Shown here piece after piece: positions 26,573 through 38,594 of a stretch of DNA of 51,933 bases. Position numbers and translations under genes: made by a program. The number at the start of each line of letters is the position of its first letter. Position 1 is the first letter of the stretch. The notes under the pieces are model-generated. The model had not been told where the DNA came from. It made no database searches and was given only the letters and a program-made list of their open reading frames with translations. This stretch comes from Bacteroides nordii WAL 11050 = JCM 12987 (lineage in GTDB: Bacteria > Bacteroidota > Bacteroidia > Bacteroidales > Bacteroidaceae). The DNA is taken from assembly GCA_000613465.1 (NCBI GenBank), contig BAJA01000038.1:1-51933 (forward strand), given 5' to 3'.

Positions 26573-28386
26573 TTACTTTTCAGTAGTTACGCCAATCTCA
26601 TTCATTTCCACCTTTGCAGGAGTATCAGTCGGCGTAGTAGCTACCAACCTGATAAAACGTGCCTTCACTTTTTCCTTAAATGGTACTGTTTGCGGAAGCG
26701 GGTTGTGCATGATGTTACTAAATTCACCATTTACAGGCACTTCCTGCCAATTATTTCCATCAGTACTTACAAAGAATTTATACTTGAATGCCATGGTCGG
26801 TTTTGCCTCAGCCTTAGCAGGAGCATATGTAAAAGCACTTAATATTACCGATTTACCTAAATCAATGGTAAGTGGAGAATCAGACACCTGTTTCCAGGTA
26901 GTACGCGGCAAATTATTCCAATCCACCTCTTCACTTTCTTCTTGCAAAGGAGCCACATAGAAAGCTGTTACCCGGCTGATATTAGCAGTCAGACGACAAC
27001 TTTTAATTTTAATTCTTAACTGATTGGCTTTTACATCAGGAAAACGTAACAAACGCTTATAACCAACCGTAGTCCCCTGAGCTATCTCTTTCCAACCATC
27101 AGCAGTCTGTGCCTCCACAGAAAAAGCTTCTACACGTTGTCCTCTTGCGATATCTTCCTGCAACATCACTACATTAATTTCCGAGCCGGATTTCAGTTTA
27201 TAGGTACGCTCTCCATTCGAAATAGCTTCCCATAATTTCTGTCCCTCCTTCACCCTGTCATCGGCAAAAGCTGTTTACGATATTCGGCAAACTCTTTCAA
27301 ACGAGTCACATCCGCCTCATTAATCAATCCGCGACGATCCGGCGGAATATTCAATAACAAGACAGAATTGTAACCAACGGATTGGAAATAGATATCCGCC
27401 AAATGTTTCAGACTTTTCACCTTGTTATCCTCTTCTTTATGATAGAACCATCCCGGACGAATAGAAACATCCACCTCAGACGGGTACCAGAAGAGTTCGG
27501 TTGCATTCTTCAGTATATCACGACTCCCTAAATCTTCTGCCTTACTGAACACTCCCAACCGTTTATTATTTTCCTCCGAACGGGCATAGATTCCCGGAGT
27601 AAGTACCGTAGCATTCCATTCCGTTTCACGGCCAATTCCTTTTTCATTACCAACCCAACGCACATCATCTCCCATTATAGCCATCACAGCCTTAGGCTGC
27701 AACTTCTGAATCGTTTTATAAAACGCATCCCAGTCATAGACCTGTTTTTTCCCGTTAGGACCTTCACCATTTGCACCATCAAACCACACCTCGTGTACTT
27801 CTCCGTAGTTAGTAAGCAACTCCGTCAATTGTTGAATAAAAAACTGATTATATTTCGGAGAATCGCCATAACATGAAGCGTTTCTGTCCCATGGAGAGAG
27901 ATAAACACCGAACTTCATTCCATATTTATCACAAGCATCACGAAGTTCTTTCACAACATCCCCTTTACCATTCTTCCAGGAAGAAGAAGCTACGGAATGG
28001 GTTGTAGTTTTGGTAGGCCACAAACAGAAACCATCATGATGTTTAGCCGTTAAAAGGACCATTTTAAAACCAGCATCTTTCAGTGTACGTACCCACTGCT
28101 CTGCATCCAACTGTGAAGGATTAAACAAAGCCGGATCTTCTGTCCCGTCTCCCCATTCACGCCCGGTAAAAGTATTAATACCGAAATGCAGGAATGCTGT
28201 CAGTTCCATCTGTTGCCAGGCCAATTGCTGTGGAGTCGGCACTAACCTCGCCGCCATATCTACTTTCTCCTGAAGTGTGGCATTCTGTGGAAACTCCAAA
28301 TGCTTCACATAATACCCTTTCTCATTTTGTGCCTGTCCACTACAAATCGAAGCGAACAGAATGACTAATAATAAAAGTTTTTTCAT
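26573..28386 (-). CDS. GH29 alpha-L-fucosidase with C-terminal CBM32-like domains (one frameshift)
   Basis: The corrected length is about 604 residues. The start is MKKLLLLVILFASICSGQAQ, a signal peptide; the upstream in-frame ATG at 28431 is rejected. The catalytic domain shows ELTAFLHFGINTFTGREWGDG, LTAKHHDGFCLWPTKTT, GVYLSPWDRN and EVWFDGANG, whose Asp is the expected nucleophile. F5/8-type (discoidin) domains follow. One T is missing near 27272; restoring it gives KQLFADDRVKEGQ and joins the two parts. It should release alpha-fucose from a host-type glycan. Confidence 0.88.
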
Positions 28387-28416
28387 TGGTTGTATATTTA
28401 CGTTTACTTCACTATA

Positions 28417-28503
28417 TTCACCATAGAGCACACTACAGAGTACTATTGTTGAAACTAAAATAAATAAAACTCTGTGTGACTCTGTGAAACTCTGTGGTGA
28501 ATA
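28417..28503. repeat. CACAGAG-type palindrome with three ACTCTGTG units
   Basis: TTCACCATAGAG (28417-28428) faces CTCTGTGGTGAA (28490-28501) with one mismatch. ACTCTGTG repeats at 28469, 28479 and 28489, an exact 10-nt period. It lies between the GH2 and GH29 genes and belongs to the same dispersed family as 8987-9132 and 19654-19839. Confidence 0.6.
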
Positions 28504-31175
28504 TTATCTTTTTTCTCCGAAATCAGTTTGTTGCTGTTCCACTTCTTTCAATTTATATTGATTCAATTCCATCTGCAATTTCTTTACTTCACGGGCACAA
28601 TCTTCATCTCTCACTTTATCTACACTTTTTTCCCGAACCATTTTAACAGCTGCGTTTTCTTCCGCTACATCAAAAATTAAAGGATAAATGACCGGATGTG
28701 TCTCTATCTCAATCGCTTCACTGGCAGGCATCTGCTTACCTTCTATCAATACAGAAGCACGAATTTTAATCTTCCCCGGAGTGGTAGTGGACTTCACAAG
28801 CACAGGTGCCGTACCCCACTGTACGGGACGAGGATTGGCCATCACATCCTCTCCACCCAAAATTACACCTTCACCCTCTATTTCAAAACGAATAAAATAA
28901 TTATTCAAACGCTTAATATTTCCATTATCATCAGCAACAGCTGCAATCACCGTCACAATATCCGAACCGTTAGCCTCCATATTCATACCCTCATTATCAA
29001 CCATAACAAAAGCCTTGAAGGGCGACGTGACGGTGACACCTTATGAGTAGCCACTACTTTTCCATCCATAAGTCCTTCTGCAAGCATATATACATCTGCT
29101 TGTTTTCTCTGACGGGACAAAGCCTTATCCTGCATAAAATCATATACATCCTTAAATGTTATCACAGGCGAAGGCATCCCTTTCTCTCTTTTTTCTTTTT
29201 TATAATTATACTGTTTACCATCCTTAAATACCGTCAGGCGAACTTCTTCACAATTGGAGTAAACCGTCACATCCTTTGGTGAGAAAGGAGTCATAGCATG
29301 CGCAATATATACCATTGGCCCGGTTTCGGCAATCAAATCTGTCTTTTGCAGACTACGCTGTGACTTAAACATATAATATGAATATTTGGGCTGGCGGAAA
29401 GCATCCATAATCCCTCCATAAAACGGATCGGGATGATATCCCCGCTGATGATCGAATGAATGCCATAAACAGCCTCCGATATGTTGACGGGTTGTTTGGA
29501 ACAACGTTTCATAACAAGTATACGGATAAGAAGGATTAGCATATCCCTGTGCCTGAATCAACATAGGTGTTTCTCCCCAGGCACGACTGGCACGACTGGG
29601 AGAATTATGCGAACTCCAATCATCCACATTGTCTCCCCATTCACGAGTGAAATACGTTATTTCCGGATGTTCTGCTTCTTCTTTATCTACTCCTCTCAAA
29701 TGAGGATGTTTGAAAAGCACAGGGAAGTATTCATGCCCTTTGGCCTCTGAATCACAACCTGTATAGCAATAAGGGTATGGATATTCTTCCATCACAATAT
29801 CTCTCACTTTCTGTGCAAAGTCGGCTGGATACCAGGTCTCATTCAGAATAGGTTCCCACATCCATACAGAAGGATGGTTACGATCTCGCCGCACCATGTT
29901 CCGGATATCCGAATATACCCGCTGAGCAAACTCGGGAGCCTCATTCCAGAACTGCCATCCCGGAGTATTGACAATCACGAAAAGTCCAAGTTCATCACAA
30001 GCATCCATAAAAGCCGGGTCTTGTGGATAATGGGCGTTCCTGATCACTTTCAGTCCTGCATCTCTCAACTTCTTCGCATCCCGCCAGTGCATACTGTTAG
30101 AAAGTGCATTGCCTACAACAGCAAAATCCTGATGGCGATTGGCTCCAATCAATGGAGCATCATAAGGTTTCCCATTGAGCCAAAAACCGTCTTTTCCTTT
30201 AAATTCGATACTGCGTACACCAATACGACGTTTATATCCATCAATCGTATTTCCGTGGTTATCCTGTACATATACATGCAGTTGATACAAATAAGGAGAA
30301 TCCGGCGACCAAAGGTGAGGGTCAGAAATTCTGATCTTATTGGCAACAACCGCAGCCTTTTGTTTTCCAACAGAAAGTTTGTGAGTAGCTTCACCAACCT
30401 TTTCAGCATTAGCATCCAACAGTTCATAGACGACCCTCCCGTTAAAAGACTGTTTACGGTCATTTCTAACCTGTATATTCAGTAAAATATCCGCTGTCTG
30501 CTCTGACACTTTATCAAAAGCCACAAACAAACCACCTCCTGCTACCTGATTCTCATAATTCGGATCAGTTATATAAACATCATTGTGAGCTATCAACCAG
30601 CAATCCCGGTAAATGCCCCCGCAATAAGTAAAGTCCAATACATCCTGTGCCTTCCCGGGAGGATAAGAAGGATCATCGCTATTATCGGCCCATACCGCTA
30701 TTACATTCTCTTTTTCAAAAGTCACATAAGGAGTTATATCGGCAATTACGGGCAGAAATCCTCCGAAATGTTCATTAATCAACTGACCATTTATCCATAC
30801 CTTTGACTTCCCCATAATAGCTTCGAAATGGAGAAACAGCTTTTTACCTTTAAGACTATTGTCAGGAGTGAAATGCTTACGATACCATACTTCCCCCTGA
30901 TAATTTATACATCCGCTTGCTTCAGTCGGTAAATATTCTATCCCGTCCGGTAATGAAACAACCGCCCAGTTATCATCATCAAAATCTACCCGATAAGCCT
31001 CCGGAGCACTTCCTTTATAAAAACGCCAGGCCGGGTTCATCGAATATACTTCACGCCCTGTGTGCTCCAGAGGATAAAAACCAGCCACAGAATATTGAGG
31101 CTGAAAAGCTGCCTTTACCGGAACGATCGACATCAGGAGTAAGAGCAATAAATAAAAATCTTTCCTCATAATCAT
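28504..31175 (-). CDS. GH2 family glycosidase (beta-galactosidase-like, one frameshift)
   Basis: The corrected length is about 890 residues. A signal peptide (MRKDFYLLLLLLMSIVPVKA) precedes GH2 sugar-binding, Ig-like and TIM-barrel domains. Acid/base Glu is in WEPILNETWYP and the nucleophile Glu in YFTREWGDN. A further beta-sandwich domain ends in a Gln/Glu-rich tail. One A is missing near 29018; restoring it gives RRPSKAFVMVDNEGMN. Specificity (galactose or other beta-linked sugar) is not fixed. It lies 65 nt after the large DUF6067-like gene. Confidence 0.87.
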
Positions 31176-31240
31176 TTCGTCATTTATTATTGTTTTTCAT
31201 CAATTATAATTCAATACATCCCCTCAGTTAAAAGAATAAA

Positions 31241-34200
31241 TCAATACTCTAAATAGAGTAACCACCCTTGCCGGGGTTGAAGTGTAATCTTATCTCCTAC
31301 TTTCCATTCACCCGCTGGTTGGAAATCCGGTATTTCCGGTGCAATTATCCTCACTTTGCCCGGTTCCATCCCCAACTGTTTCCAATCCGGATTTAACTCT
31401 ACCACCTTCACTTCATCCGAATAATTACCCAAAGAGAGTAACACCCTATCGGATTTACGATAAGCCGTAACTTTCACAGCCTCATCAGAAACAGTCACTG
31501 CCGGTGTATTTTCCCAAAATCCCAATACGGTAGCATCGGCTATTCCAAATTCATCCCAAATACGCCATACCGCACGCGGATCACAATTGACTCCCTCCGT
31601 AAACCATGGATAACGTACTGTCATACCATACTGCATTCCTAACCACGCATTTCCACCTCTGAAGAGCATATCTCCTGTCAGTCCGAAAGGAATACCCGAT
31701 GATTCAACCAGCCAGTTGGCTGCCGACATTTTATCATATAAGAAACTTTCTCCAAACCACAGTTTATCTATATACGGGAAAAATTCCATATACTGATTGA
31801 CAGGCCCTTTAGAGAAACCAGTATTAGAGTGAAGGTCTATCAGACAATCCGGCTTTACACTTTCCATAGCCCGGCGCATACGTTTCAATATACAACGATC
31901 AAAAGAAACATCATCCAGATAAATCCCGTCAATATCATAATTACGTACCATCCAGGCAAGTCCTTCGATGTAGTAATTATACCAACGAGAATCACTTTCT
32001 GCTGTCAAAATAGAAGCATCGGCAGTAATCCCCAACTCATTTGTATATTCAAAATGCTCATACCATTGTGGTGTATAATCTGTCACAAAATGTTCACGGC
32101 ACCACGGAAACCCTCCTCCCTTACCGTCTTTCAGAATTTCATGTCCCAAACTCCTTATAGCCCATATCTCAGCAGTCGCATTACTCAGTTCACGAAGTGT
32201 ATAATAAATTTTCACCTTGCATCCCTTTTGATGCCATTCTTTTGTGAAATTCTTTATTTTACCTCCGGTCAGGAACGGATAATTAATAAACGGATTATAC
32301 TCGTTTCCCTGATGCATATTAATAATGCGTATGCCAGCTTTCAGATCTTCAGCCTGTGGAGTTGGTTTAGGGCCGTTGTGATAATAACGGTCTGTAAATT
32401 GCCTGTCAAAATGAATGGGTTTCACCGGAGTAATAATCATAGCAAAATCAAAATGAATGGGTTTCTCCGCTTCCAAAGTCCTGCTACCACTATATGCGGT
32501 AACCTGCACTTTTCCCGCCTCCTTTCGGATGGAGAATCCTCCTTTCCCACTATTATACCAGCTTTCAGGATATGCCGGACGATACAAATTCAATAACGGT
32601 CCGCTATAAGTACTCCCCCTGAATTCACAATGAATACCAGCATGTGCATTCCCGATCCAAAAACTATCAAATGGCCATAAACCGTGTTGCTCTTTAGAAG
32701 TAGCTAAAGATATTCCCGGCTCCTCTACTTTTCTCTCCGCAGCCATCCCACTTCCCGTTATATTGTTGCGGTGTCTCTTGTCCCAGTAATCCTGCTCCCA
32801 GAAAAAAAGAACCGACTTCAGCTTTCACCGGAATCTCCAATCGAATATCTTCTACTTCAACTGTTTTTTTAGGGGTAAGTGTATATACATAATTCATCCA
32901 GCCATCAAACTCCATCACACTTCTGCAAGTCACAATCAAATCGTTATCTTCCGCTTTCCAGCTCCTGCTCACGTGTCCATTTGTCTGTTCTGTCAGTAAA
33001 GCAGAACCTTTCAATTCTTTATCTCCTTCAGTGGTCCGGATAATAAATTTCACCGGACTTTCAAGAATTTCCGTATTCCATGCTTCTATTTGTCCCGGTA
33101 GCCCTGTTGGCTCATCAATTGATACTGTACGTCCCAAACAGCCCACCTCATTCTTGCTCACCGTCATCGAAGCATACGGTTGAGTCGCATATCCGATATG
33201 CCCAAAGTAGAATTCAGCCATCTCAGCCTGCTATGTCTCCACAGTTCACTATCCCCTCTGTCAGCAAGAGGCTCTCCTTCGATACGAATGCTCAACGGTA
33301 CTACTCCTTTTCTTCCGGATTCGTCACTTATCACTATCGTACCCTGATACAGTCCCGCTTTTTGCCCGGCAGGGACATCTATTCCAAACCATAAAGGTTG
33401 TACATACCCTTTGCCTACATTAACCTCTTTGCGGAATTCTTTTCCATAAGGATCGATACCTTCTACATTAAAACAGGTAATGGCCTGTTGTGGAATACGC
33501 TCCGCACCGCATTGCAATGCAGAGGCTTTATAAGATATTTTATTAACTTCTCCTCTACCGGCCCATAACCCAATCTGAAAAGTATAATATTCATTGGGAG
33601 CTGCCATACCTCTGAAAACCTGTCCCTGTGGTTGGTCCATCCATTTCAACGGAAGATGATCACGCATCCGGATCGGATTAGTCCGATCCTCCGAAAACAG
33701 ATAGAGTGGCGTTCTGTACTTTTTCATATACTGCTCTTTCTCTATCCCGGTAGCTGTAACTTCCATCGGATAAAAGCTGTCAAATTTCGTTCGTGATTCT
33801 ACCTTTGTCACCAATGCCTGCGGAATATCTTTTACTCTGTCTATCTCCGTCAACCAGACCGAATCAGGTGCTTTCTCTTTAGCTATATAATCACCATTAT
33901 AAGCACCATATCCATGCACCACTTTATAAGGCAGATAATAAAAGTAATACAATCCTTTAACGGCTGGTCCAAACATCAATTTACATTTTTCAGCAGATAC
34001 ATCCACTCTTTTTATATTCTGTACCGTATCACCCGTTTCCGCATGTAAAATCAAAAAACACGTCTCATCTATATTCCGGTCCGGACGACGCCAGTCAAAA
34101 TCAAGTGTAAACACTTCCGATGATTCATCTATTTGTAATATGGCACGATGATTCCCCAATGACTCCTCCCAGGGAATATTCGGTACACTATATACATACC

Positions 34201-34276
34201 TCGCACCTTGTGCATTCAACAATCCGGCTATACCAGATAAAACAATAAAGAACAAATATACTTTACAGCTTTTCAT
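31241..34276 (-). CDS. Large GH123_N/DUF6067-like putative glycoside hydrolase (two frameshifts)
   Basis: The reconstructed product has about 1011 residues with a signal peptide (MKSCKVYLFFIVLSGIAGLLNAQ). The middle contains SELWRHSRLRWLNSTLGI, which I associate with the DUF6067/GH123_N family. The C-terminal half looks like a (beta/alpha)8 barrel with YDIDGIYLDDVSFDR, CLIDLHSNTGFS, DKLWFGESFLYDK and PFGLTGDMLF, then a beta-sandwich. Acidic residues in GIYLDDVSF and LWFGESF are candidate catalytic groups. The frame breaks near 33175-33195 (one base lost) and at the A-run near 32729-32732 (one extra; removal gives GCGEKVEEPGISL). The substrate is unknown. Confidence 0.7.
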
Positions 34277-34289
34277 AACATTTATTTAA

Positions 34290-35420
34290 TCAAACCTTCA
34301 AAAAGAACCTACATTTATACATTACTCTCAAAAGTAGAAAAAGAATAAGATAATTGGCAAAGGTCAACCATACTAAATAATAATTTCCTAAATATTGCTC
34401 TAATCCGTAACTGACCGAAGCTGCAATACAACGGAAATTCACTACCTCACCGAGCACGTAGGCAGTAATAGAATTCATACCATACACTTTCAACCAATTC
34501 AATCCCCGTGTATGCCCTTTATAATCAATCCAGTAATAAAACAATGCCATGAGCAAAAAGCAATATCCACCGGACAGTAACGTCATACTGGCTGTCCATA
34601 AACGCTTAATGACAGGCATTTGCAAACTCCACAACTCTGCCAGACCGATCAATAACAGACCAATAAGCAGTAATATTTGTACCACCTTTTTCCGGTTCGC
34701 CTTGCCTTCTTTCATTATCTTTCCGGCAAAAGCTCCAAGCATCACAGTAACCCCAAATGTCAGGCTACTCCATATCCATGTATAATTGTATTGAGATGAA
34801 AAGCTCCAGGTTCCGTCTTCATTCCAAAAAACTCCATCCCGGAAACGTCCCAGAACCCATCGATCTACCTGCTCTGCAAAATTTCCTGCCGGGGTAAAGT
34901 CACCCAGAAATGTCATAGGAATCCAGTAGGCAAGAAGCAATAACAGCGTTATTATTATCTGCCATCCGAATGAAAAATGTAATTGGATAACTGCTGCAAT
35001 AAAATAACCAACAGCAATCGATTGTAATGTATTAGAATAGAAATAAATGTGCTTACTATCAAATCCAAGTAAATTTCCCTGGACAATCATTCCGAAGATA
35101 AAAAGTAAAATAACCCGTTTAAGAATCCGTCGGTAAACAGGCCAATAATCTACAGAAGCAGTTTTGTATTTAGATAAGGAAAAAGGCATTGAAGCCCCTG
35201 TCATAAAGAGAAAAAGCGGCATTACAAGATCCCAGAAACGAAACCCTTCCCAGACTTCATGGTCGAACTGATATAGAACCTCATCGAGAAATGGCAGATT
35301 CAACTGTCGTGCCAGTGCAACGAACACCGGCTGAAAAAAGACAAGAAGAAATAAATCAAAACCTCTAAGTATATCCAATGAGGCTAATCGGGTAAAATCA
35401 TTTTCCGGTACTTTGTTCAT
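34290..35420 (-). CDS. DUF5009/NagX-like multi-pass membrane protein
   Basis: The 376-residue protein begins MNKVPENDFTRLASLDILRG and has about ten hydrophobic helices. The motif SLDILRGFDLFLLVF and WDLVMPLFLFMTGASMPFSL mark the DUF5009/heparan-glucosaminide N-acetyltransferase-like (NagX) family. Related proteins sit in many Bacteroides glycan loci and may acetylate or move amino sugars across the inner membrane; that role is inference. It is 13 nt upstream of the DUF6067-like gene. Confidence 0.85.
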   Translation of the reverse strand: MNKVPENDFTRLASLDILRGFDLFLLVFFQPVFVALARQLNLPFLDEVLYQFDHEVWEGFRFWDLVMPLFLFMTGASMPFSLSKYKTASVDYWPVYRRILKRVILLFIFGMIVQGNLLGFDSKHIYFYSNTLQSIAVGYFIAAVIQLHFSFGWQIIITLLLLLAYWIPMTFLGDFTPAGNFAEQVDRWVLGRFRDGVFWNEDGTWSFSSQYNYTWIWSSLTFGVTVMLGAFAGKIMKEGKANRKKVVQILLLIGLLLIGLAELWSLQMPVIKRLWTASMTLLSGGYCFLLMALFYYWIDYKGHTRGLNWLKVYGMNSITAYVLGEVVNFRCIAASVSYGLEQYLGNYYLVWLTFANYLILFLLLRVMYKCRFFLKV

Positions 35421-35462
35421 GGTATTTTATAGATTTAATTCCGGAAGAAAAACAGAAAAACC

Positions 35463-35495
35463 AATGAGGTACCTCCTTCCGGAGATATCCTCATT
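35463..35495 (-). terminator. Hairpin after the GH2 beta-galactosidase gene
   Basis: On the minus strand AATGAGG pairs with CCTCATT, with inner CTCC-GGAA-GGAG, followed by GGTTTTTCTGTTTTT. It lies inside the gene cluster, so it probably attenuates rather than stops transcription. Confidence 0.7.
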
Positions 35496-35517
35496 AGTAT
35501 ATATTACTCTCTCTTTT

Positions 35518-38500
35518 TTACTTCACAGGATAAATAGTGAAATCAAAGGTTTGCTTTGTCAATGGAACCAGATAGGAAGGCAAAACTCCCGGACCACAAG
35601 TAGCAGTACCTACTCCAGCTTGTTCTGCATCCAGATGTATTGTTATTTTGCCGTCCCGTTTCAATTCATTAATATGACGTGCCTTCTCTAATATTACATC
35701 TGAGAAAGGAAAAGTGCTAAACTGGAAGAAAGAATTTGCCTCTATCCAGCAACCTTTCCCATGTTCGTCAGTCAATTGCAGCCACCGGACATCCGTCCGG
35801 TTACCTGTAGACTGAGGAACAACGTAATAATGGAACATCCGTTCAGGAGTTGTTTTATAAACACCTATTTTTCCCGATTGATTCCGGTCAGTATAGGTTT
35901 CATGTTCCCCACGGCCCAGATAAGTTACATTTTCGTAGGTATCCTTCATTTCAAAAGTAATTCCCAATCGAGCCATCGATTTTACCAATGAAGTATCCGG
36001 CTCAAAAGTAGTCTGCACTTTCATAGAACCATCACGGTTCAAAGCATATATAAACTCGGCATTTCCTATTTTCTTTCCTTCGGCATTCAGAATATCAGCT
36101 TTCACAGTCGTCTTATTCTTACCTTCTTTCAAAGAAACCACCTTTTGTGTCAAATGGTCCAAACCAGCCTGTCTCCAGAGTTTAGCTCCATTCTGATCGC
36201 GGTTATCATTATCCGTAGCCGGACGGAACAGGCTCAAAGTTATCGGACTTGCCAATAATTCTTCTCCATCCAGACAAAGAGATTTCAAAGCACCGGTAGC
36301 CTCATCAACAACAAACGTTGTGTTCCCCGCTTTGGCAGGTTTGCCGGACCAACTGTTTTTAGATACAGGAAGTACAAACTGATCATAGGCAACCTCCCAA
36401 TCGGATGTTACTAACGGAGTAGCCTTCACCCGCGTCCAACTCAGATTCAGATAAGCTTCGCGAAGCGTTTTAGGAATTTTCACAGCTCCCAAAGTGATAT
36501 CCACTACGGCATGCGGAGCACAAGTCACCTCTTTACTTCCTTCAGCAACAATCGTTCCGTCATCTCCCGTCACGCTCCAATGAAGAAGATATTCATTCAA
36601 ATCCGAAAAATCAAACCAATTCTTCACACGGATAGTCAGGTTCTTCTTATCAACCAATGTACTCTTGATATTCTGATAGATCTTCTTTACCTCCAACAGA
36701 TGCGGATGGGGCTCACGAACGGCATTCACCAAACCGTTACAACAGAAGTTACCAAAGCTCGGCACATCTTTAGGGCCGTAATCGCCACCGTACGTCCAAT
36801 ACCAGTTGCCATCCTTGTCTACCTCACGGAAAGACTGGTCCACCCAATCCCAGATGCAACCACCCTGAGCCATCGGTTCATTTTCAAAAACATCCCAATA
36901 TTCCTTCATGCCACCGCAACTATTCCCCATGGCATGCAGATATTCGCAAAGAATAAAAGGACGGTAAATATCCTTACGGGCTACGTACTCTTTAATGACA
37001 TCCACACTGCGGTACATACGGCAATAGATATCCGTATTGTAATTTTCTTCCGCACGTTCATATTGTACGGGACGGTTCTTTTCTACCGACTTCAGCCAGT
37101 CATACGTACGCTCAAAATTAATTCCATTGCCGGATTCATTGCCTAATGACCAGATCACAATGGCAGGATGATTCTTTGAACGCTCATACATACGATGCGT
37201 ACGATCCATATGAGCCGTAAGCCACGTACTGTCTTTTGCCAAAGAGGCAGGTCCGTAGCCCATACCGTGAGATTCGATATTTGCTTCATCAATCATATAA
37301 AGGCCATACCGGTCACAAAGCTGATACCAGTAAGGATGAGCAGGATAATGGGAATTACGGACGGTATTGATATTATGCTGTTTCATCAGCTTGATATCCT
37401 CTTCCATCAGTTCCTTACTTACTGTACGCCCCAACTGTGAATGCTCATGACGGTTTACCCCTTTCACCAATACAGGCACACCATTGATGCAGAAACGACC
37501 GTCCTTTATTTCAGAAGTACGGAAACCGACTTTCGTCCCGGTCACCTCAGTCACTTTTCCATTAGCGTCTTTCAATTCCAATATCAATGTATACAGATTC
37601 GGATGTTCTGCACTCCATTTTTCAACATCCGGAATACGTTTCTCATCAAAAGTAATCAGATTGCTCAAACCACGGGATTTAACCGGTTGACTACCATTCA
37701 ATACCGTCTTTCCGGCCTCATTCTGCAATTCATAGGCAATGGTAGTTATTCCGGCTGCCGCTCCTTCTACAGTCACATCAAGTTCGAAAACGCCGTCTTT
37801 ATAAGTATTCTTTTCAAGGATAGAGGTCACTTTATAATCGGAAATATATTGCTTGGGAGTACTGTAGAGATACACATCCCGCTCAATACCGCTTAACCGC
37901 CACATATCCTGACACTCAAGATAAGCACCTGCACTCCAGCGGTAGACTTCAAGGGCTATTGTATTTTCACCTTTTTTCAGTTTGTCGGTAATATCCCATT
38001 CGGCAGGGGTCTTAGAATCCTGATTGTATCCTAAAAACTTTCCATTCACCCATGCATAATAAAATGAAATGACCCCTTCACAGCAAAGTATCACGCGACG
38101 GCCTTCCCAACCGGCAGGAATCGTAAAAGTCCGACGATAAGACCCCACCTCATTCTCTTCAGATGGAACCAACGGCGGATTCTTCTTGAAGTTGAACATC
38201 TTATCATCAAATTCATAAGTCTCGTTTACATAAATAGCCGTACCATACCCCTGACGCTCCCAGTTACCCGGCACATTGATATCGGCCCATCCTCCGGTAT
38301 AAAACGAAGGTTTATAAAAATCTTTCGGACGGGTATCGGGATTCTTCACCCAATGGAACTTCCATTTGCCATTCAGACTCATATAATAAGGAGATTCTTC
38401 ATAAGCTCCTTTCTGTACATCAGCAGCAGTTGCATACGGCCAGACATAGGCATGGGGATTCAGCTTATTCAGTCCTACCGCATACTGGCTCTGCCATTCG

Positions 38501-38580
38501 GGCTGTTGTTGTGCCGCAGCGGGAATGATAACCAGCACTGCCAGCATCATCAGATAAATTCGTTTTAATAAGTTATTCAT
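35518..38580 (-). CDS. GH2 beta-galactosidase (LacZ-type)
   Basis: The 1020-residue protein has the five-domain LacZ architecture: sugar-binding jelly roll, Ig-like, TIM barrel, second Ig-like and C-terminal small-chain domain. Acid/base Glu lies in IWSLGNESGNG and the nucleophile Glu in ILCEYLHAMGNS. A signal peptide (ending IIPAAAQ) predicts periplasmic action. The frame is intact. In this cluster it would remove beta-galactose after desulfation and defucosylation. Confidence 0.93.
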   Translation of the reverse strand: MNNLLKRIYLMMLAVLVIIPAAAQQQPEWQSQYAVGLNKLNPHAYVWPYATAADVQKGAYEESPYYMSLNGKWKFHWVKNPDTRPKDFYKPSFYTGGWADINVPGNWERQGYGTAIYVNETYEFDDKMFNFKKNPPLVPSEENEVGSYRRTFTIPAGWEGRRVILCCEGVISFYYAWVNGKFLGYNQDSKTPAEWDITDKLKKGENTIALEVYRWSAGAYLECQDMWRLSGIERDVYLYSTPKQYISDYKVTSILEKNTYKDGVFELDVTVEGAAAGITTIAYELQNEAGKTVLNGSQPVKSRGLSNLITFDEKRIPDVEKWSAEHPNLYTLILELKDANGKVTEVTGTKVGFRTSEIKDGRFCINGVPVLVKGVNRHEHSQLGRTVSKELMEEDIKLMKQHNINTVRNSHYPAHPYWYQLCDRYGLYMIDEANIESHGMGYGPASLAKDSTWLTAHMDRTHRMYERSKNHPAIVIWSLGNESGNGINFERTYDWLKSVEKNRPVQYERAEENYNTDIYCRMYRSVDVIKEYVARKDIYRPFILCEYLHAMGNSCGGMKEYWDVFENEPMAQGGCIWDWVDQSFREVDKDGNWYWTYGGDYGPKDVPSFGNFCCNGLVNAVREPHPHLLEVKKIYQNIKSTLVDKKNLTIRVKNWFDFSDLNEYLLHWSVTGDDGTIVAEGSKEVTCAPHAVVDITLGAVKIPKTLREAYLNLSWTRVKATPLVTSDWEVAYDQFVLPVSKNSWSGKPAKAGNTTFVVDEATGALKSLCLDGEELLASPITLSLFRPATDNDNRDQNGAKLWRQAGLDHLTQKVVSLKEGKNKTTVKADILNAEGKKIGNAEFIYALNRDGSMKVQTTFEPDTSLVKSMARLGITFEMKDTYENVTYLGRGEHETYTDRNQSGKIGVYKTTPERMFHYYVVPQSTGNRTDVRWLQLTDEHGKGCWIEANSFFQFSTFPFSDVILEKARHINELKRDGKITIHLDAEQAGVGTATCGPGVLPSYLVPLTKQTFDFTIYPVK

Positions 38581-38594
38581 GGTTTTATGTTTTA

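Noticed and set aside
36511..37146. 211-codon plus-strand ORF within the beta-galactosidase gene
   Set aside because: Shadow of the well-supported GH2 gene on the other strand.
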